The notes beneath the pieces were generated by a model, which had not been told where the DNA came from, made no database searches, and saw only the letters and a list, made by a program, of their open reading frames with translations. DNA of 64,000 bases, from contig OX465584.1 in the NCBI GenBank assembly GCA_950022655.1, positions 42,576,723-42,640,722 of the forward strand. Direction: 5' to 3'. The first letter of the stretch is position 1; each line of letters starts with the position of its first letter. The translations under genes and the position numbers were made by a program. The DNA is from Alentia gelatinosa (lineage: Eukaryota > Annelida > Polychaeta > Phyllodocida > Polynoidae). Of this stretch, positions 36,120 through 47,127 are shown one piece after another.

Positions 36120-38944
36120 GTGAGACTCTTCTGTATATTTGGTGTAGGTTTCCATGGTTTAAACAGCTAGATAAACATTTTGTTACTGATAACAACATCA
36201 TAAGATTTTCCGGTCTTATGTATCTGAAAACGCACAGACATGTAATTGAATTGGTATATTGTTAACTACAGCCTATATATATATAATTATTTATTTGAAT
36301 GCAAAGAAGTAATATAGATGATCAATGTCCCCCACTGATAGAAGACGCCTAAGTTTAGACGTAATCGTCAAAACGTTAGTGATATCAACCTTGCTGCCCT
36401 ACCTTTTTCAGCTTTCTCAACTTAACAATACGAATACATAGATTTTCAGCATGTTTACAAAAAATTGATGTTGCTGTAATCAATATGCCATTTCAGACTG
36501 ATGGAAATTGACGTTGTGTGACCGGATGACGGTGTCACAAAGCAAGTCAATCCTTTGGGATAGCATGAGTGTACTACCGTTACCTGATATCCTGGATACA
36601 AGTGGAATTGAATGCAGTACGTATCCAACAAATATCCGTAACCCATGTTGGATGGACAACTTAGAACAGGAAATGATGAATGATACTTAATATTATGATG
36701 GATTATATAGATATTTGGAAGGAAAACGTACACTAATTTCAATCATCTAATCATGACATTATGAGGGTGAACCTGTGACATCGCCTACATAATATCACAT
36801 AGATATTAGTACAAATAGATGAGATCATTAGGTCACACCCCTAATGCTTAACTAATGAAGATAACAGATGAGATATGAAAAGAACTAACTGCCAGTCCAG
36901 TTTAATACATAAGTATAGCTCTATTGTACTATGGATTTGTACTTCATACCTATAACATATGGGCTGTTTAGTAGTACATAATGCAAATATATAAATACCC
37001 TAGATTATGATGAAATAGGCAATAAAGCTCGAACTGTCTTGGATACTTTGCTATCGCCTCCTTTGTATGAGGTAATAGCGCAGATGGAATTTTGATGTAC
37101 AGGGAATATTGAGATGTGTTCACGAGGTTATGAAATGAGATGCCAGTTTGGGTAATTTAGATATGATTGAAACATTGGAATTAGGTATTGTACGCCTCTC
37201 GATGCATGAACTAAGTTTGATACCAATTCATGCAGGAACCGGCGTCATACATGTACTGTACCCTGCATGGTTGCTCGAATGTATGTTCCATAGGTAAAGG
37301 ATTTTGTTGATACTAAAGCTTGCTGACACTGAAGCCGGCGTTATCTGCCTTCCTCGTGAGACAACAGCAATGTTAAAGCAACCAATACAATAAAATTGGG
37401 CTCGATATTGAGGCGGAAATACTTGGTGATTTGTATCAGATGTACATTAGATCATTGTCATCCCTAAACGTATTTGGAAAATCTATATATTTATAAACAT
37501 ATCTATATCCGCTATGGATAGTGCCCCTTAATTCTAACAATATGTAAATTATTATGTAAATAGAAATATGCGAAATATGCGAATTACCCTGTTTCGTATC
37601 AATAATCTCGGTGCTTAATTGTATTCACTCACCTTCGACCATTTCATATCCTTTACCAAGAACCCCTTGTAGAAAAGGTATAACCTATCTTCCTGTGATA
37701 TTCTTCTCTCCTTGTAGGTGGTATAACTCTTTCCTTACCCATAAGAAATACCATATCTTCTTTACCAAATTGTATGTGTACTTCTGCCTTGTTATTTACT
37801 CAATTTACAACCTGTCATAGAGGTTATTATATTTCTGCCTTATTTGTCACCAGTGGATGCTTCCTATTCTTTGAATAAATTCATATGCACACCATCTACT
37901 TTTGACTATTTATTTTACAAAAATATTGTAATCAATGATGATTTAGAGGTAGCGCTAACAGAGAGGGGTGGGGTAATTCAGAAATTCTTACTCTACCTGT
38001 AATTAATCCCTTGAATATATATGGAATTTCCAAGGCGAGTGGATCTTTATGTCATCAAAGCTTACTTGTACAAATGGAGGATGTCTGAGTGATTTGATGT
38101 ACCCCATGAGTATTACTTACTTCAAAATGAAGTGAATTAAAATGTTCTGTGACGGAAGATTCAAAGTACGTTATATATATATATGTATATGTATATGGTT
38201 ATATGGTGAAAAACCTCAGTTATACGACTGAGGCTATCGCTCTATATACTGAACCCCATGTGGGCGGAACCTTTAAAATATACAATCCTCAATCCCACTG
38301 TTTGACATGTGGCATGGGTGGGGAAAGTTTAAGTACACGTTCGGCGCGCGCACACCCCTCACCTTGGTTAAAGTGCCCCCTTTCCTGCACAGTGTCGCTC
38401 ATTTCTTTATGTACAGATGACAAAACCGCCCATTAAATCCACAGAAGATGCGCTGAATGACTCATCACGATCCTCCGACCTACATCAATTAAATATCAGT
38501 CGCTTCGCGGTATTTTAGAGTCCGTCTTAACAACATGACCTCTTGATTACGTCTTGGTTTGATCACAATAGTCTCAAGCTTTGAATAAGACGTAAATACC
38601 TTGAATAACTTTGCTGTATATCACACCATATATCAACTTGATAGGTTTGTATTAATGCTAAAACAAGCCCGGAAAAAAAGCCAATACCACACTTTTCCAC
38701 ACATGTCACGTCGAGCAGAATGTTTGCTGGGAACCATGTGTCACATCTTTTATAGAGCTCTGGACTATGGACTGTCTATCAACTGTCTTTAGGCCAGTAT
38801 GCTCTCTTATTTTTAGGTTTGAAACATCAAAAAATCTCTAGATACATAATTTGAGCCTCATATCTAACCGGAAAAACGGGAATAATAAAACCTGTCTCCT
38901 TTGAATTACATATGTTGTCGACATTTCTTGAAATTGGAAAATTA
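36120..38944. other. intron or intergenic, nothing recognised
   Basis: AT-rich sequence after the donor at 36119. No downstream exon with a clear frame is recognised. Short frames only. Confidence 0.45.
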
Positions 38945-39123
38945 GTTGACTGACTTGAAATTGAAGGGAACAAAAATCACTACGAAGCAGTTATAACCAC
39001 TGAGGGGAACTCCAGTGTTTGGGGCAACAGGTCCGAAATGATGTGTTAACAGCTGATTGATAGAAACGATGTTGAGGTAGACTCTTGAGTATATTTGGTA
39101 TAGGTTTCCATGGTTTGTAGATC
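38945..39123 (+). pseudogene. decayed duplicate of the exon end and donor region at 36.0-36.16 kb
   Basis: The segment ending GTATATTTGGTATAGGTTTC at about 39090-39112 aligns with 36124-36156 (GTATATTTGGTGTAGGTTTC). The upstream part, including AGAAAC.GATGT, aligns more loosely with the coding end of the proline-rich exon. In the corresponding frame it has several stops and the GTGAGA donor reads GGTAGA. It is a non-functional duplicate, or both are copies of one dispersed sequence. Confidence 0.5.
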
Positions 39124-39753
39124 TTACCATCACGTCCCGCCTGCTACGTCATCTACAACAAAATCTCAACGTGATCTCTTGGATCCGCGGAGATGTGTGC
39201 GTCGTGCCGGGCAAAGTTTGCCTATAAGGGCGTTGAGATCGGAGTGTCTTTGAAACCGGTTTGGTTCTACCTGACGACCTCTCAGAAGGCTGCCCCTACG
39301 GTGTTTGTCTTACCGTCACAGCTCACAAAACATGACAGAGGGAGTGAGTACAGAAAAGACCTCCACACACCACACGTGACTGTTTGCACAAATTAGTCCT
39401 TCATAGATTGCGTCATGAGGACTGAGTGTGCAACAAGGTTGAACATATTTTTGAAAACTAAGTCGTGGCACATTATAAAGTCTTAATGAACTCTGATATT
39501 TTTGAAAGTTCCTTTATTTCGAGGAGTAATTCAAAGAAAATAAGAGAGCTAGGATCATCGGTCAATATATTGACGTCATTACCCTATTTGATAGATTAGC
39601 ATAATATATATACAACTCTTAGTATTATCATCACATTACACATAACGTATCACACACCACAGATACCATCTTGAATATATTCTTCAGTTTACCAAAATAT
39701 GCTTAATTAATTAATACATCTCACGAATATATATGGTATCAACCAGAAATAGG
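39124..39753. other. intergenic, possible small open frame
   Basis: A 67-codon ATG frame at 39193-39396 lies in a CpG-richer patch but has no recognisable domain. The rest is AT-rich 3' flank of the minus-strand gene. Confidence 0.35.
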
Positions 39754-40046
39754 TTAAAGGAGAATCGCAACGAACCCAAAGACCCCAAATGCCAATAGAA
39801 GCAATAAGTGATCTCCAAATACAGGGGCGACATCTGATGTAGTAGAATTGTTTTGTACGGTGGTGATATTGTTAAGTGTGGGGCCATCAGTTGTATTATT
39901 ACTAAAAGTTGGCATTTCAGCATTGGGCACATTACCCTTCTTTTGCCGTAATAGGCTATTAACGATCTGTCTATTAGTCTTGTTCATATCTTTGGTGGTT
40001 ATAGACGTACCCTCTTGGGGCTTGGGCGTTGTTGGGTCCAGCACAC
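39754..40046 (-). CDS. last coding exon of a GPI-anchored-type surface protein
   Basis: On the minus strand a good acceptor (TATCATTCTAACAG) is followed by 97 codons and a stop at 39754-39756. The reading begins GVLDPTTPKPQEGTSITT, is Thr/Asn-rich with several N-glycosylation sequons (NNTT, NNIT, NNST) and ends HLLLLLAFGVFGFVAILL-stop. A hydrophobic tail with no charged residues after it is the classic GPI-attachment signal. The acceptor phase (two bases completing a split GGT) matches exactly the phase-1 donor of the exon at 59353-59644. I therefore join the three exons into one gene, with an intron of about 19.3 kb full of transposable elements. If the join is wrong, this is still a convincing membrane-anchor exon of some gene. 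Confidence 0.6.
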
Positions 40047-40205
40047 CTGTTAGAATGATAAAAGAAAGTATCTTTACGATGTATATCTTTACAATTGAGG
40101 AAAACTGTCAGTTTAAGAAAATAGTACTATGAGTGCAATGTAATTTCGAAAAGAATTGGATTTGACCATTCATTCATTTACGCCCTTTATCATGCACCAG
40201 TTACA

Positions 40206-40250
40206 GTAGACCACCGCTTAATGGACACCCTGTGTAAGCAGAACAGCGTT
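40206..40250 (+). repeat. pogo-like terminal sequence, degraded
   Basis: TACAGTAGACCACCGCTTAA followed by GGACACCCTGTGTAAGC matches, with changes, the terminus seen at 61365-61518. It is followed by a 250-bp block with repeated CACACCTTGAGAC words (about 40258-40500) that may be another small element. Confidence 0.5.
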
Positions 40251-40622
40251 AAGGCCAAAGCACACCTTGAGACTTTCCACCTTGAGATATGCTTGCGATA
40301 TAGGCAGGGGAATGTCTCAATGGCCGGTCGGTCAGCACAGCAGGAGAGGGAAAATTGTCGCCGACATCTCGTCCCTGAGCATCGGTCTCCACAGCAGGAG
40401 GCGACGTATACATCTCAAGGGTCTATCTGTGCACACCTTGAGACATTTGCTTGAGACTCTCTCCTTCAGACTTTCATGCACTCGCGCAAAAGTCTCAACG
40501 ATGGATAACTTACTTTTAAATATAATATATTTTGTTTTTTAATATTACATATTTTTATGTAATATAAAATGTTTTTTGTTTCCCTAGATTTTTTTATATA
40601 TAATTTTTGTGGCTGTAGGGAT

Positions 40623-41565
40623 GGTATATAGAAAACAGTAGAAAGCATGGCACCACACAATGATTACCCCTTGGTCATACTCTATTGTAGTCCTGTCCTA
40701 TTATATTTCTCACACATTAGTGTACATTTCTACTTCATGCATAACAATACCTAATACTAACATATTATTATATACATGCATTGTACTTCAACCTTCATAT
40801 TCTAAATACTAACGTATAGTTCTTAAAACTAACATTCACTTTTAGTATGTTTTTGTTCTCCACCAGGTGATCCATCGTTGGTATTTCTTTCTCACTACAA
40901 TGAGGAGAAATCCCAAGGGAGAATATCAAGGTGTGTACAGATATGTCTAGAGATATTCTACCTACCTCCTGCAGGGGTGACCGACTCCTAGGCAGATCTA
41001 TACATCATTATTACAGATTTACCTATCAATATGCAAATTAACTATGACATCATTAATATACATGAAAATAAATATCTCCATTGGATTCAGAATGTTAAAA
41101 TACCCCAGTATGCTAAATTACATGTCTCTATCATTGATATCTAGAGAGTTATTCTAATAATTCTATTCATCTGTGCTAATCCCAGGTTAACAAGCCCACC
41201 CAACAGCCCAAAACAGTATTCTGTAGCTATGAGAATGGATTTCATATCTGTAATTAGAATAATATATGCAAAAGATAAGGGGGAAAGAGAGGATCACATA
41301 GATATTTGGATTTTAAAAATTGGGCAAGTAGTTCAAGAATTATGGCGGAAAGTCTAGTCAGATTAAAATAAATATCTCCATTGGATTCAGCATGTTAAAA
41401 TACCCCAGTATGCTAAATTACATGTCTCTATCATCAATATCTAGAGAGTTATTCTAATAAATCTGTTCATCTGTGCTAATCATTATGTGGTGCCATGCTT
41501 TCTACTGTTTTCTATATACTTGAGTTCCTCAAATTCAACTAATCTGACTAGAGTTGAATTTGAGG
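40623..41565. mobile_element. element Y, copy 1
   Basis: The ends TATATAGAAAACAGTAGAAA (about 40625) and TTTCTACTGTTTTCTATATA (about 41500-41519) are inverted repeats of about 43 bp that also include GCATGGCACCACA. The interior holds two tandem partial copies of a block with ATATCTCCATTGGATTCAG (about 41074 and 41373) and an 80-codon frame remnant at about 41200-41356. Just outside the right end is a hairpin CCTCAAATTCAACT / AGTTGAATTTGAGG. A second copy lies at 50383-50767 plus 59001-59041. No transposase is seen. Confidence 0.65.
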
Positions 41566-41599
41566 CCAAAGCCTCTGCAGGGTGATCCACTCAACCCGG

Positions 41600-42092
41600 A
41601 CAGGTGGGAGAGTGAACATACCTCTACCTGTGTACACACAGCCGTGATTACTGACTTATGACAAGCAATACCAGCAGAACACTGGCCACAACAAGAAAAT
41701 ATGGTAACTAATACAATACATGCACTATATCTATGTATATCTGTATCTGTATCTGTGTATCTCTATTTACACAGGAAAATCTCACTGTATTTCGGATGTT
41801 TTGCTAGCCAGGTGAGAGAAGGTTGGCAGGGCAGTGAGCCCTGACATGAGGGTCAAGGTTGTATTTGTTCTGTAAAGGCTATTTGTAAACATGATATTTG
41901 TTTGAGGGAGGGGAGGTATCTATGTAACTCTGTGTATCATGTGTCTCACTGCATGTGTATCTGTGTATCTTTGTCTGTGCATCTCATTGTGCCAGTGCAT
42001 GTATCTGTGTGTATGTGACTGTCAGTGTGTGTTTGTATAGAGTCTGTCTATCCATGTATCTGGCTGTTTATCTAAATATTTATGTACAGGTG

Positions 42093-42135
<43 letters not shown>

Positions 42136-42392
42136 AAAACTATTCATAATACTGCATATAATAATTGCACTCTGTGGGGAATCATCTAATATAAGGTCTA
42201 CTTTCCATACCTCACCTGTCGCTCCCACCCTGTGGACTGACCACCATGCCCCTGAGTGTGGGTCCTATATACCCCCACACAGCGCAGACTGCGACATAAG
42301 GACAGCGTGAGCGGTCTGGGGCAGGTGCTTCACACACAGGCCGCCCTCTCACACAATGAGAGGGCGGTGTTATATTTTTTGAAATTATCATT
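41600..42392 (-). repeat. repeat X, copy 3, first part (split by Ngaro insertion)
   Basis: The reverse complement of 13396-14020, including the hairpin GCCGCCCTCTCA / TGAGAGGGCGG, the CTATATACCCCCACACAGCG block and the GTATCTGTGTATCT tract, which here is expanded and contains a long (TA)n run at about 42094-42134. It stops at 42392 where the retroelement begins; the remaining about 30 bp resume at 47348. Confidence 0.8.
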
Positions 42393-42582
42393 GGTGACTC
42401 ATGGCCTTTGGTCAGGGGTGGTCATTGCCCCCCCTGGTGACGCATCTCCCCCACTCAGCGCTCCCCATGCGCCACCTGTCGCTAACACCATGCACCGCGA
42501 GCCGACCTGCATGAGCGGTGCACTCAGCTCAGTCTCACACTTCGCTCTGCACTCCTACTGTACAGACGTACTTTTTTCTACT
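42393..42582 (+). repeat. Ngaro split direct repeat A1
   Basis: Begins GGTGACTCATGGCCTTTGGT and ends TTTTTTCTAC. It matches A2 with about three substitutions. Its first base abuts the repeat X flank directly. Confidence 0.92.
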
Positions 42583-43591
42583 CTCCAGTTCTTTGGCTTC
42601 TCCCTCTACGTACCTCCGGTCTCCGTATTCCCCAAATATCGGTGACCGTGTACAAAGGGAGAGTATAGTTTCTGGTTTTAGGAAAATCGTATATAGAAGG
42701 ATAAGTGGGCCAACTACGCGAAGTGCCACCGCCGCCCAGGCCGAGTCTTCGACCTCACGGGCGGAGGATTCCACGGACTCGGAGGTAACCGTTCGCCAGC
42801 CGCAACAACCCGATGACCACGTGGATTCCGTATCCCAGCAGGGGACCAGCGTGCGGTCGTCGCGGATTACGGCTCTAGAGACCGGTTTCAGCAATATGTC
42901 GGACAAGATGGACGGGATGATGGACGCCATCATGCAGATCTCTCTGCCGGCATCGAGGGCGACCGGCTCACGGGCGTCGGCAACGTCCAGGACCCGGGAC
43001 TGGGCACGCGAACAGGAGGAAAGTCCTCTCCCTGCACCGCGTCAACTACGGGACAACTACGTGCCAGATGATTATCTCCAACGCGAGTTTGAGAAGGAGA
43101 CCATGAGGCACGACCGTACCACGGGTAAGCAGTCATTGCTATCTGACCTCAGCACCCGTAGATTAACTGCAAAACCATACATGTTTATTGATCGTGATGG
43201 GGTCTATACACTCCACCAGAAGCACGAGCTACGGTCCGCCCTCGAGCCCCTGGAATATATTAGTTGTTTTCTGTCCCTGCTTGGAGACGACCGAGCCGTG
43301 CGCCCCGAGGATCGAGAGCACATGTTCCGCCACCTCCAGCAGGTCTCCGTCGACGCCCAGGCACGGCCGTGGGCCGCGGTTCGGCGGTGGTCGAATTATG
43401 TATTTGACCAGATTGATTCTGACTCACGTACAGGCACGGGTACAAGTACACCGCGCCGGCACCTGTACCAACACCACGCCGGAAGCCCCAGGCCAGATAC
43501 CCTCTTCAAAGCGGTGCTTGGCTGCACCGCAGCAGCCCGGATATGCTCCAACAACACAGGGTTAAAAAAATGGGCCGGACGCGCCCCATGA
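42518..43591 (+). CDS. Ngaro ORF1, gag-like protein
   Basis: A frame of up to 357 codons; the upstream end lies inside A1, and the first clear in-frame ATG is at about 42896 (MSDKMDGMMDAIMQ), so the true start is uncertain. It has a Ser/Thr/Gln-rich region, an amphipathic stretch around that ATG, and a more conserved-looking C-terminal half (DYVPDDYLQREFEKE, then FRHLQQVSVDAQARPWAAVR). No zinc knuckle is visible. Its position before the reverse transcriptase, its length and its composition fit the poorly conserved gag-like ORF1 of DIRS-order elements, expected to package the RNA intermediate. It ends at TGA 43589-43591 in the same frame as the polymerase, with a further stop at 43604. Confidence 0.6.
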   Translation: MHSAQSHTSLCTPTVQTYFFLLSSSLASPSTYLRSPYSPNIGDRVQRESIVSGFRKIVYRRISGPTTRSATAAQAESSTSRAEDSTDSEVTVRQPQQPDDHVDSVSQQGTSVRSSRITALETGFSNMSDKMDGMMDAIMQISLPASRATGSRASATSRTRDWAREQEESPLPAPRQLRDNYVPDDYLQREFEKETMRHDRTTGKQSLLSDLSTRRLTAKPYMFIDRDGVYTLHQKHELRSALEPLEYISCFLSLLGDDRAVRPEDREHMFRHLQQVSVDAQARPWAAVRRWSNYVFDQIDSDSRTGTGTSTPRRHLYQHHAGSPRPDTLFKAVLGCTAAARICSNNTGLKKWAGRAP

Positions 43592-43606
43592 CTGAGCGAG
43601 GCGTGA

Positions 43607-45304
43607 GACAGGGATACCCTGGCTCCCGGCAGCTCCGGCTTTGATGTGCACGAGCCGCCGCCTGCACGTGACGTCATCGATCACGTGAACCCCCCAACAC
43701 GTGGACGGGGGGACCAAAACATCAACAAAGGTGCCACGCCCCCGGAGGCACGGGCCCCCGCTCTCTCCTGCAGCGTGGACAACTCATACGACGGCACTCC
43801 CGGGATGGACAGTGTTAGTGTTACCGCGCCGACGGAGGCGCTAGTCCACGCCGGATTAAACACTCTGGATTTCGACGCTATTAGACACACGTGCGAAACT
43901 GGAAAACGACTGCCCGGACTCCGGACGGACCCGGGGGCCTTCGTGGAACACCGACGGAGGGAGTGGCCGGACCTCACAGCCGTGGGGCCTGACGAACACC
44001 GCACAATATACCGGGCTGTGAGGGACACGGGGCTGCCCAACGCCCTGGGCGCCCGGATACAACTCCCCTCAGACCTGCGCCTGGAGGCATGGCAAGGATA
44101 CCTCTCGGAAATGCCGGGCAAGGAGGAACTCATGGGGTTCATTCGCTACGGCTTTCCCCTCGGCTACCTCGGGCCGGCCAGTGATACCCGAGGCATCCCA
44201 AATCACCCTAGCGCCACAAGCTATCCGGAGCAGGTACAAAGATTCATCGATAAGGAGAAGACCTTCTCCAACATGCTGGGACCCTTTGAGGACCCTCCTT
44301 TCACCCCCTGGTGTCACGTGTCACCCCTCATGACATGGGAGAAGCGGGCGAACGAGTCTCGTCGAGTTATAACGGATATGACTTTCCCGAAGGAGCACAG
44401 TGTTAACTCGTTCGTGATCAAAAACTCGGTCTACGAGCTTGAGCGAGAACACGGGCTCCCCACGGTCGACGGCTTCATCAGAAAACTCGTCTCCGCAGGT
44501 AATGCCTCATTTATGTCCTCCATTGACGTGGCACGTGCCTACAAGAACTTTCGCTGTGATCCGCTGGATTGCCCTCTGTTATGCTTCATGTGGGAGGGTG
44601 GGCACTTCTGTGATACGGCCATGCCGTTTGGTGCCCGCGCCTCCTCGTATCACATGCAGTGCGTGGCCGATACCATTGTAGAGATCTTGGAGACGAAAGG
44701 CATCACGGCCGCCATGTATCTGGACAACCTCATTATCCTCTCAAGAGACGAGGCTACGGCCGAGCGTGACTTCACTACGGCCCGCGCCCTATTCGCTGAG
44801 TTGGGCCTCCCTGAGGCACAGGACAAGGCGCAGGCACCTTGTCAGACGGTAACATGGCTGGGCATTGACATCGATGCCCGCAGCATGACGCTGTCGATAC
44901 CCCCGGCCAAGCTTCAAGACGTCCGGGCACACGTGGCGGCCGTAGCAAAGAAAAGATCCCTGACCAAGAGACAGCTCCAGTCGGTCCTCGGGAAGGTCTT
45001 GCACTTGGCAAAATGTATCCACCCGGCTCGGGCATTCGTCAGCAAGCTTCTCGAGGCCCTACGGGGGATGACTGGATATTATCTCAACATCAATACGGAC
45101 ATGCGACAGGACCTCGACTGGTTCCTGCACTTTGCCGAGGGTTGGAATGGCCACGCCCTCATACCAAGAGGCCCCCCACCAGGTGCATTACGGTGGACGC
45201 GTGCCTCTCGGGCGTGGGCGGGACCGACGGCCGATACTCCTACTCTGGACAGGTGTGCCCGGTCAATGATCCCGTGGAGTGTATATCAGAACTGGAGGCC
45301 GTGA
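43607..45304 (+). CDS. Ngaro reverse transcriptase (with start of RNase H)
   Basis: An open frame from the stop at 43604 to 45304, without a clear ATG near the beginning. Reverse-transcriptase blocks are clear: SRRVITDMTFP; SSIDVARAYKNF with catalytic Asp at 44525-44527; MPFGARAS; then MYLDNLIIL at 44714-44740, and WLGIDID of the downstream block. The YxDD box reads YLDN: the last catalytic Asp is AAC (44726-44728), a single-base change from GAC, expected to disable metal binding. The family role is copying the element RNA into DNA. RNase H follows, but the frame shifts at about 45170-45185. The frame directly follows gag-like ORF1 and precedes the recombinase. Confidence 0.85.
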   Translation, partial: DRDTLAPGSSGFDVHEPPPARDVIDHVNPPTRGRGDQNINKGATPPEARAPALSCSVDNSYDGTPGMDSVSVTAPTEALVHAGLNTLDFDAIRHTCETGKRLPGLRTDPGAFVEHRRREWPDLTAVGPDEHRTIYRAVRDTGLPNALGARIQLPSDLRLEAWQGYLSEMPGKEELMGFIRYGFPLGYLGPASDTRGIPNHPSATSYPEQVQRFIDKEKTFSNMLGPFEDPPFTPWCHVSPLMTWEKRANESRRVITDMTFPKEHSVNSFVIKNSVYELEREHGLPTVDGFIRKLVSAGNASFMSSIDVARAYKNFRCDPLDCPLLCFMWEGGHFCDTAMPFGARASSYHMQCVADTIVEILETKGITAAMYLDNLIILSRDEATAERDFTTARALFAELGLPEAQDKAQAPCQTVTWLGIDIDARSMTLSIPPAKLQDVRAHVAAVAKKRSLTKRQLQSVLGKVLHLAKCIHPARAFVSKLLEALRGMTGYYLNINTDMRQDLDWFLHFAEGWNGHALIPRGPPPGALRWTRASRAWAGPTADTPTLDRCARSMIPWSVYQNWRP

Positions 45305-45580
45305 ATACGATATACGCCCTCAACACCTTCATCACGGATCGAGACCGGGGCACGAGGGTCGAGGTCTACTGTGACAACATGGGGACAGTCCAGGCATTAA
45401 CATCGGAGTCCTCGCGGAATGTGCCCGGCAAGCCTGGATGATTGAAGCCCGCATGGAGGTGGACCTTGTATATACCCACGTGCCCGGAGTGCAGAACACG
45501 GTCGCCGACGCTCTCAGCAGGGCACACCTATCTAATAACGACTATGATAAAGCTGCTTCTTTTATGTCCATGCATCGCTT
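45170..45580 (+). pseudogene. Ngaro RNase H domain, broken by two frameshifts
   Basis: The RNase H acidic set is visible across three frames. TVDACLSGVGG and ELEAVN and VYCDNMGTVQAL lie in the frame open at 45013-45441, and the final block HVPGVQNTVADALSRA lies in the next frame, open from about 45438. The first break is at about 45170-45185, where the RT frame ends, the second at about 45400-45440. All four acidic positions survive, so the breaks look recent. The product would degrade the RNA strand of the hybrid during reverse transcription. Confidence 0.75.
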
Positions 45581-45603
45581 GTATCCTGTGATACCATGTA
45601 CCC

Positions 45604-46605
45604 ATGCATCTTATGTCCCCATCCTCCAGCTATTCTGCAGATCCGGCGCTGCTCTCACTCCAGGCGAGGGCATCTGTCCGCCAATCCGAGGCTCGTGCCC
45701 CCGGCACGGTCGCCAACCAGCGGTCAGCCGTCGGCACCTACATCGCCTTCTGCAGGAGGATGGGCACGGACCCCCAGGCACCGACCGTGAGTTTCGTGAC
45801 GGCCTACCTGGAATACGTCGCGGACCACGCCCCCTCGCCGGTGACCGTCGCCAACCACCTCTCCCATGTACGGGCACATCTATGGCTGACGGGAGGGGAC
45901 GTGGCGCCGACCGAGGACTTCAGGGTGAGGCGCGCCCTCGAGGGAATGAAAAGAAACAAGGACTACATCCCAAACGTGAAGCCTCCCGTGCCAATGGTAG
46001 TGTTCCAACGGATTCTGTCGGCCCTCCGGGACACGCCCCTCCAACTCACGGTGAGGGCCGCACTACTGATCATCTACTACGTGGCCCTGAGGCAGAGCGA
46101 GGTCGCTCCGCCCTCGTCACGTGCGTACGACCCCAATCGCCACCTCTCACGTGGAGACATGACCAGCTCGGCATCTCAAGTGACAGTCGTCATAAAAGCG
46201 GGGAAAAACCTCCAGAAGGTTGGCCAGCAAAAAGTCGTGTCCCTCGAGCCGGCGGAGGACAAGAGCTACTGCCCTGTGCACGCCGTGTGCCAGATGTTAC
46301 GGGCAGTCCCTACGGGCTCCCCCCGAGATCCATTCCTAATGATGTCGGATGGATCCACCCTCACCTCAAGGGTCCTCTCCAAGGAATGGGAGGCCTTACT
46401 CGCGGCAGCGGGCCAGCCCCCGAGGTCATATACCCTACATAGCCTCCGTAAGGGTGCCGCCACACAGGCATACCAGGCTGGTATGCCAGAACTTGACATT
46501 CAACGTTATGGCGCTTGGAGATCGGACTCACATCGTTCTTATATCAAAGACTCAAAATCTGTAAATGTCAATAAGTCTCTAATTCAGTCTCTCTCTCAAA
46601 ATTAG
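45604..46605 (+). CDS. Ngaro tyrosine recombinase, apparently intact
   Basis: 333 residues from ATG 45604 (MHLMSPSS), overlapping the end of the RNase H region in another frame. An N-terminal core-binding SAM-like domain (about 35-120) is followed by the catalytic domain with Arg163 (ALRQSE), Lys198 (VIKAG), His279-x-x-Arg282 (LHSLRKG), Trp305 (GAWRSD) and nucleophile Tyr313 (SYIKD). This is the complete R-K-H-R-W-Y set. It would join the circular DNA copy to the target by strand exchange through a phosphotyrosine link, which explains the absence of a target-site duplication. No stop or shift is seen, unlike the RNase H part. Confidence 0.9.
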   Translation: MHLMSPSSSYSADPALLSLQARASVRQSEARAPGTVANQRSAVGTYIAFCRRMGTDPQAPTVSFVTAYLEYVADHAPSPVTVANHLSHVRAHLWLTGGDVAPTEDFRVRRALEGMKRNKDYIPNVKPPVPMVVFQRILSALRDTPLQLTVRAALLIIYYVALRQSEVAPPSSRAYDPNRHLSRGDMTSSASQVTVVIKAGKNLQKVGQQKVVSLEPAEDKSYCPVHAVCQMLRAVPTGSPRDPFLMMSDGSTLTSRVLSKEWEALLAAAGQPPRSYTLHSLRKGAATQAYQAGMPELDIQRYGAWRSDSHRSYIKDSKSVNVNKSLIQSLSQN

Positions 46606-46653
46606 TCTCTCTCTTACTTTCCCACCCACCTCTCCCTCTTCTAATGGCTCCTT

Positions 46654-46895
46654 GGCTATTTTATTATTATTACATTATTACACCTTATGTAATAACCCAT
46701 AATAACTATACTTATTATGTTATTCTCATTTTAATTGACATACCATATATCTTTGTCAATTATCCATGTTCATTCTTATTATTAATATTCATCGTAATAT
46801 TGTATTACTCTTATTCATATCAATAAGAACTCATAAAATTAATTTTATTAGCCCACTATGGCTTCACTCTTCGTTCATCAGGGTTAGGGGTAATG
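46654..46895 (+). repeat. Ngaro split direct repeat B1
   Basis: Begins GGCTATTTTATTATTATTAC and ends GGGTTAGGGGTAATG. It carries about 22 bp (TAAAATTAATTTTATTAGCC..) absent from B2. It adjoins A2 directly, forming the B-A junction expected of a circular intermediate. Confidence 0.9.
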
Positions 46896-47085
46896 GGTGA
46901 CTCATGGCCTTTGGTCAGGGGTGGTCATTGCCCCCCCTGGTGACGCATCTCCCCCACTCAGCGCTCCCCATGCGCCACCTGTCGCTAACACCATGCACCG
47001 CGAGCCGACCTGCGTGAGCGGTGCACTCAGCTCAGTCTCACACTTCGCTCTGCACTCCTACCGTACAGACATACTTTTTTCTACC
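46896..47085 (+). repeat. Ngaro split direct repeat A2
   Basis: Begins GGTGACTCATGGCCTTTGGT immediately after B1. Near-identical to A1 through TTTTTTCTAC. Confidence 0.92.
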
Positions 47086-47127
47086 CACCCACCCTCACCT
47101 TTTCTATACTACTCACTTCACTCGTAG

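Noticed and set aside
42256..42645. 129-codon plus frame before ORF1
   Set aside because: It straddles the junction between repeat X and the Ngaro A1 repeat, so it cannot be an ancestral gene.
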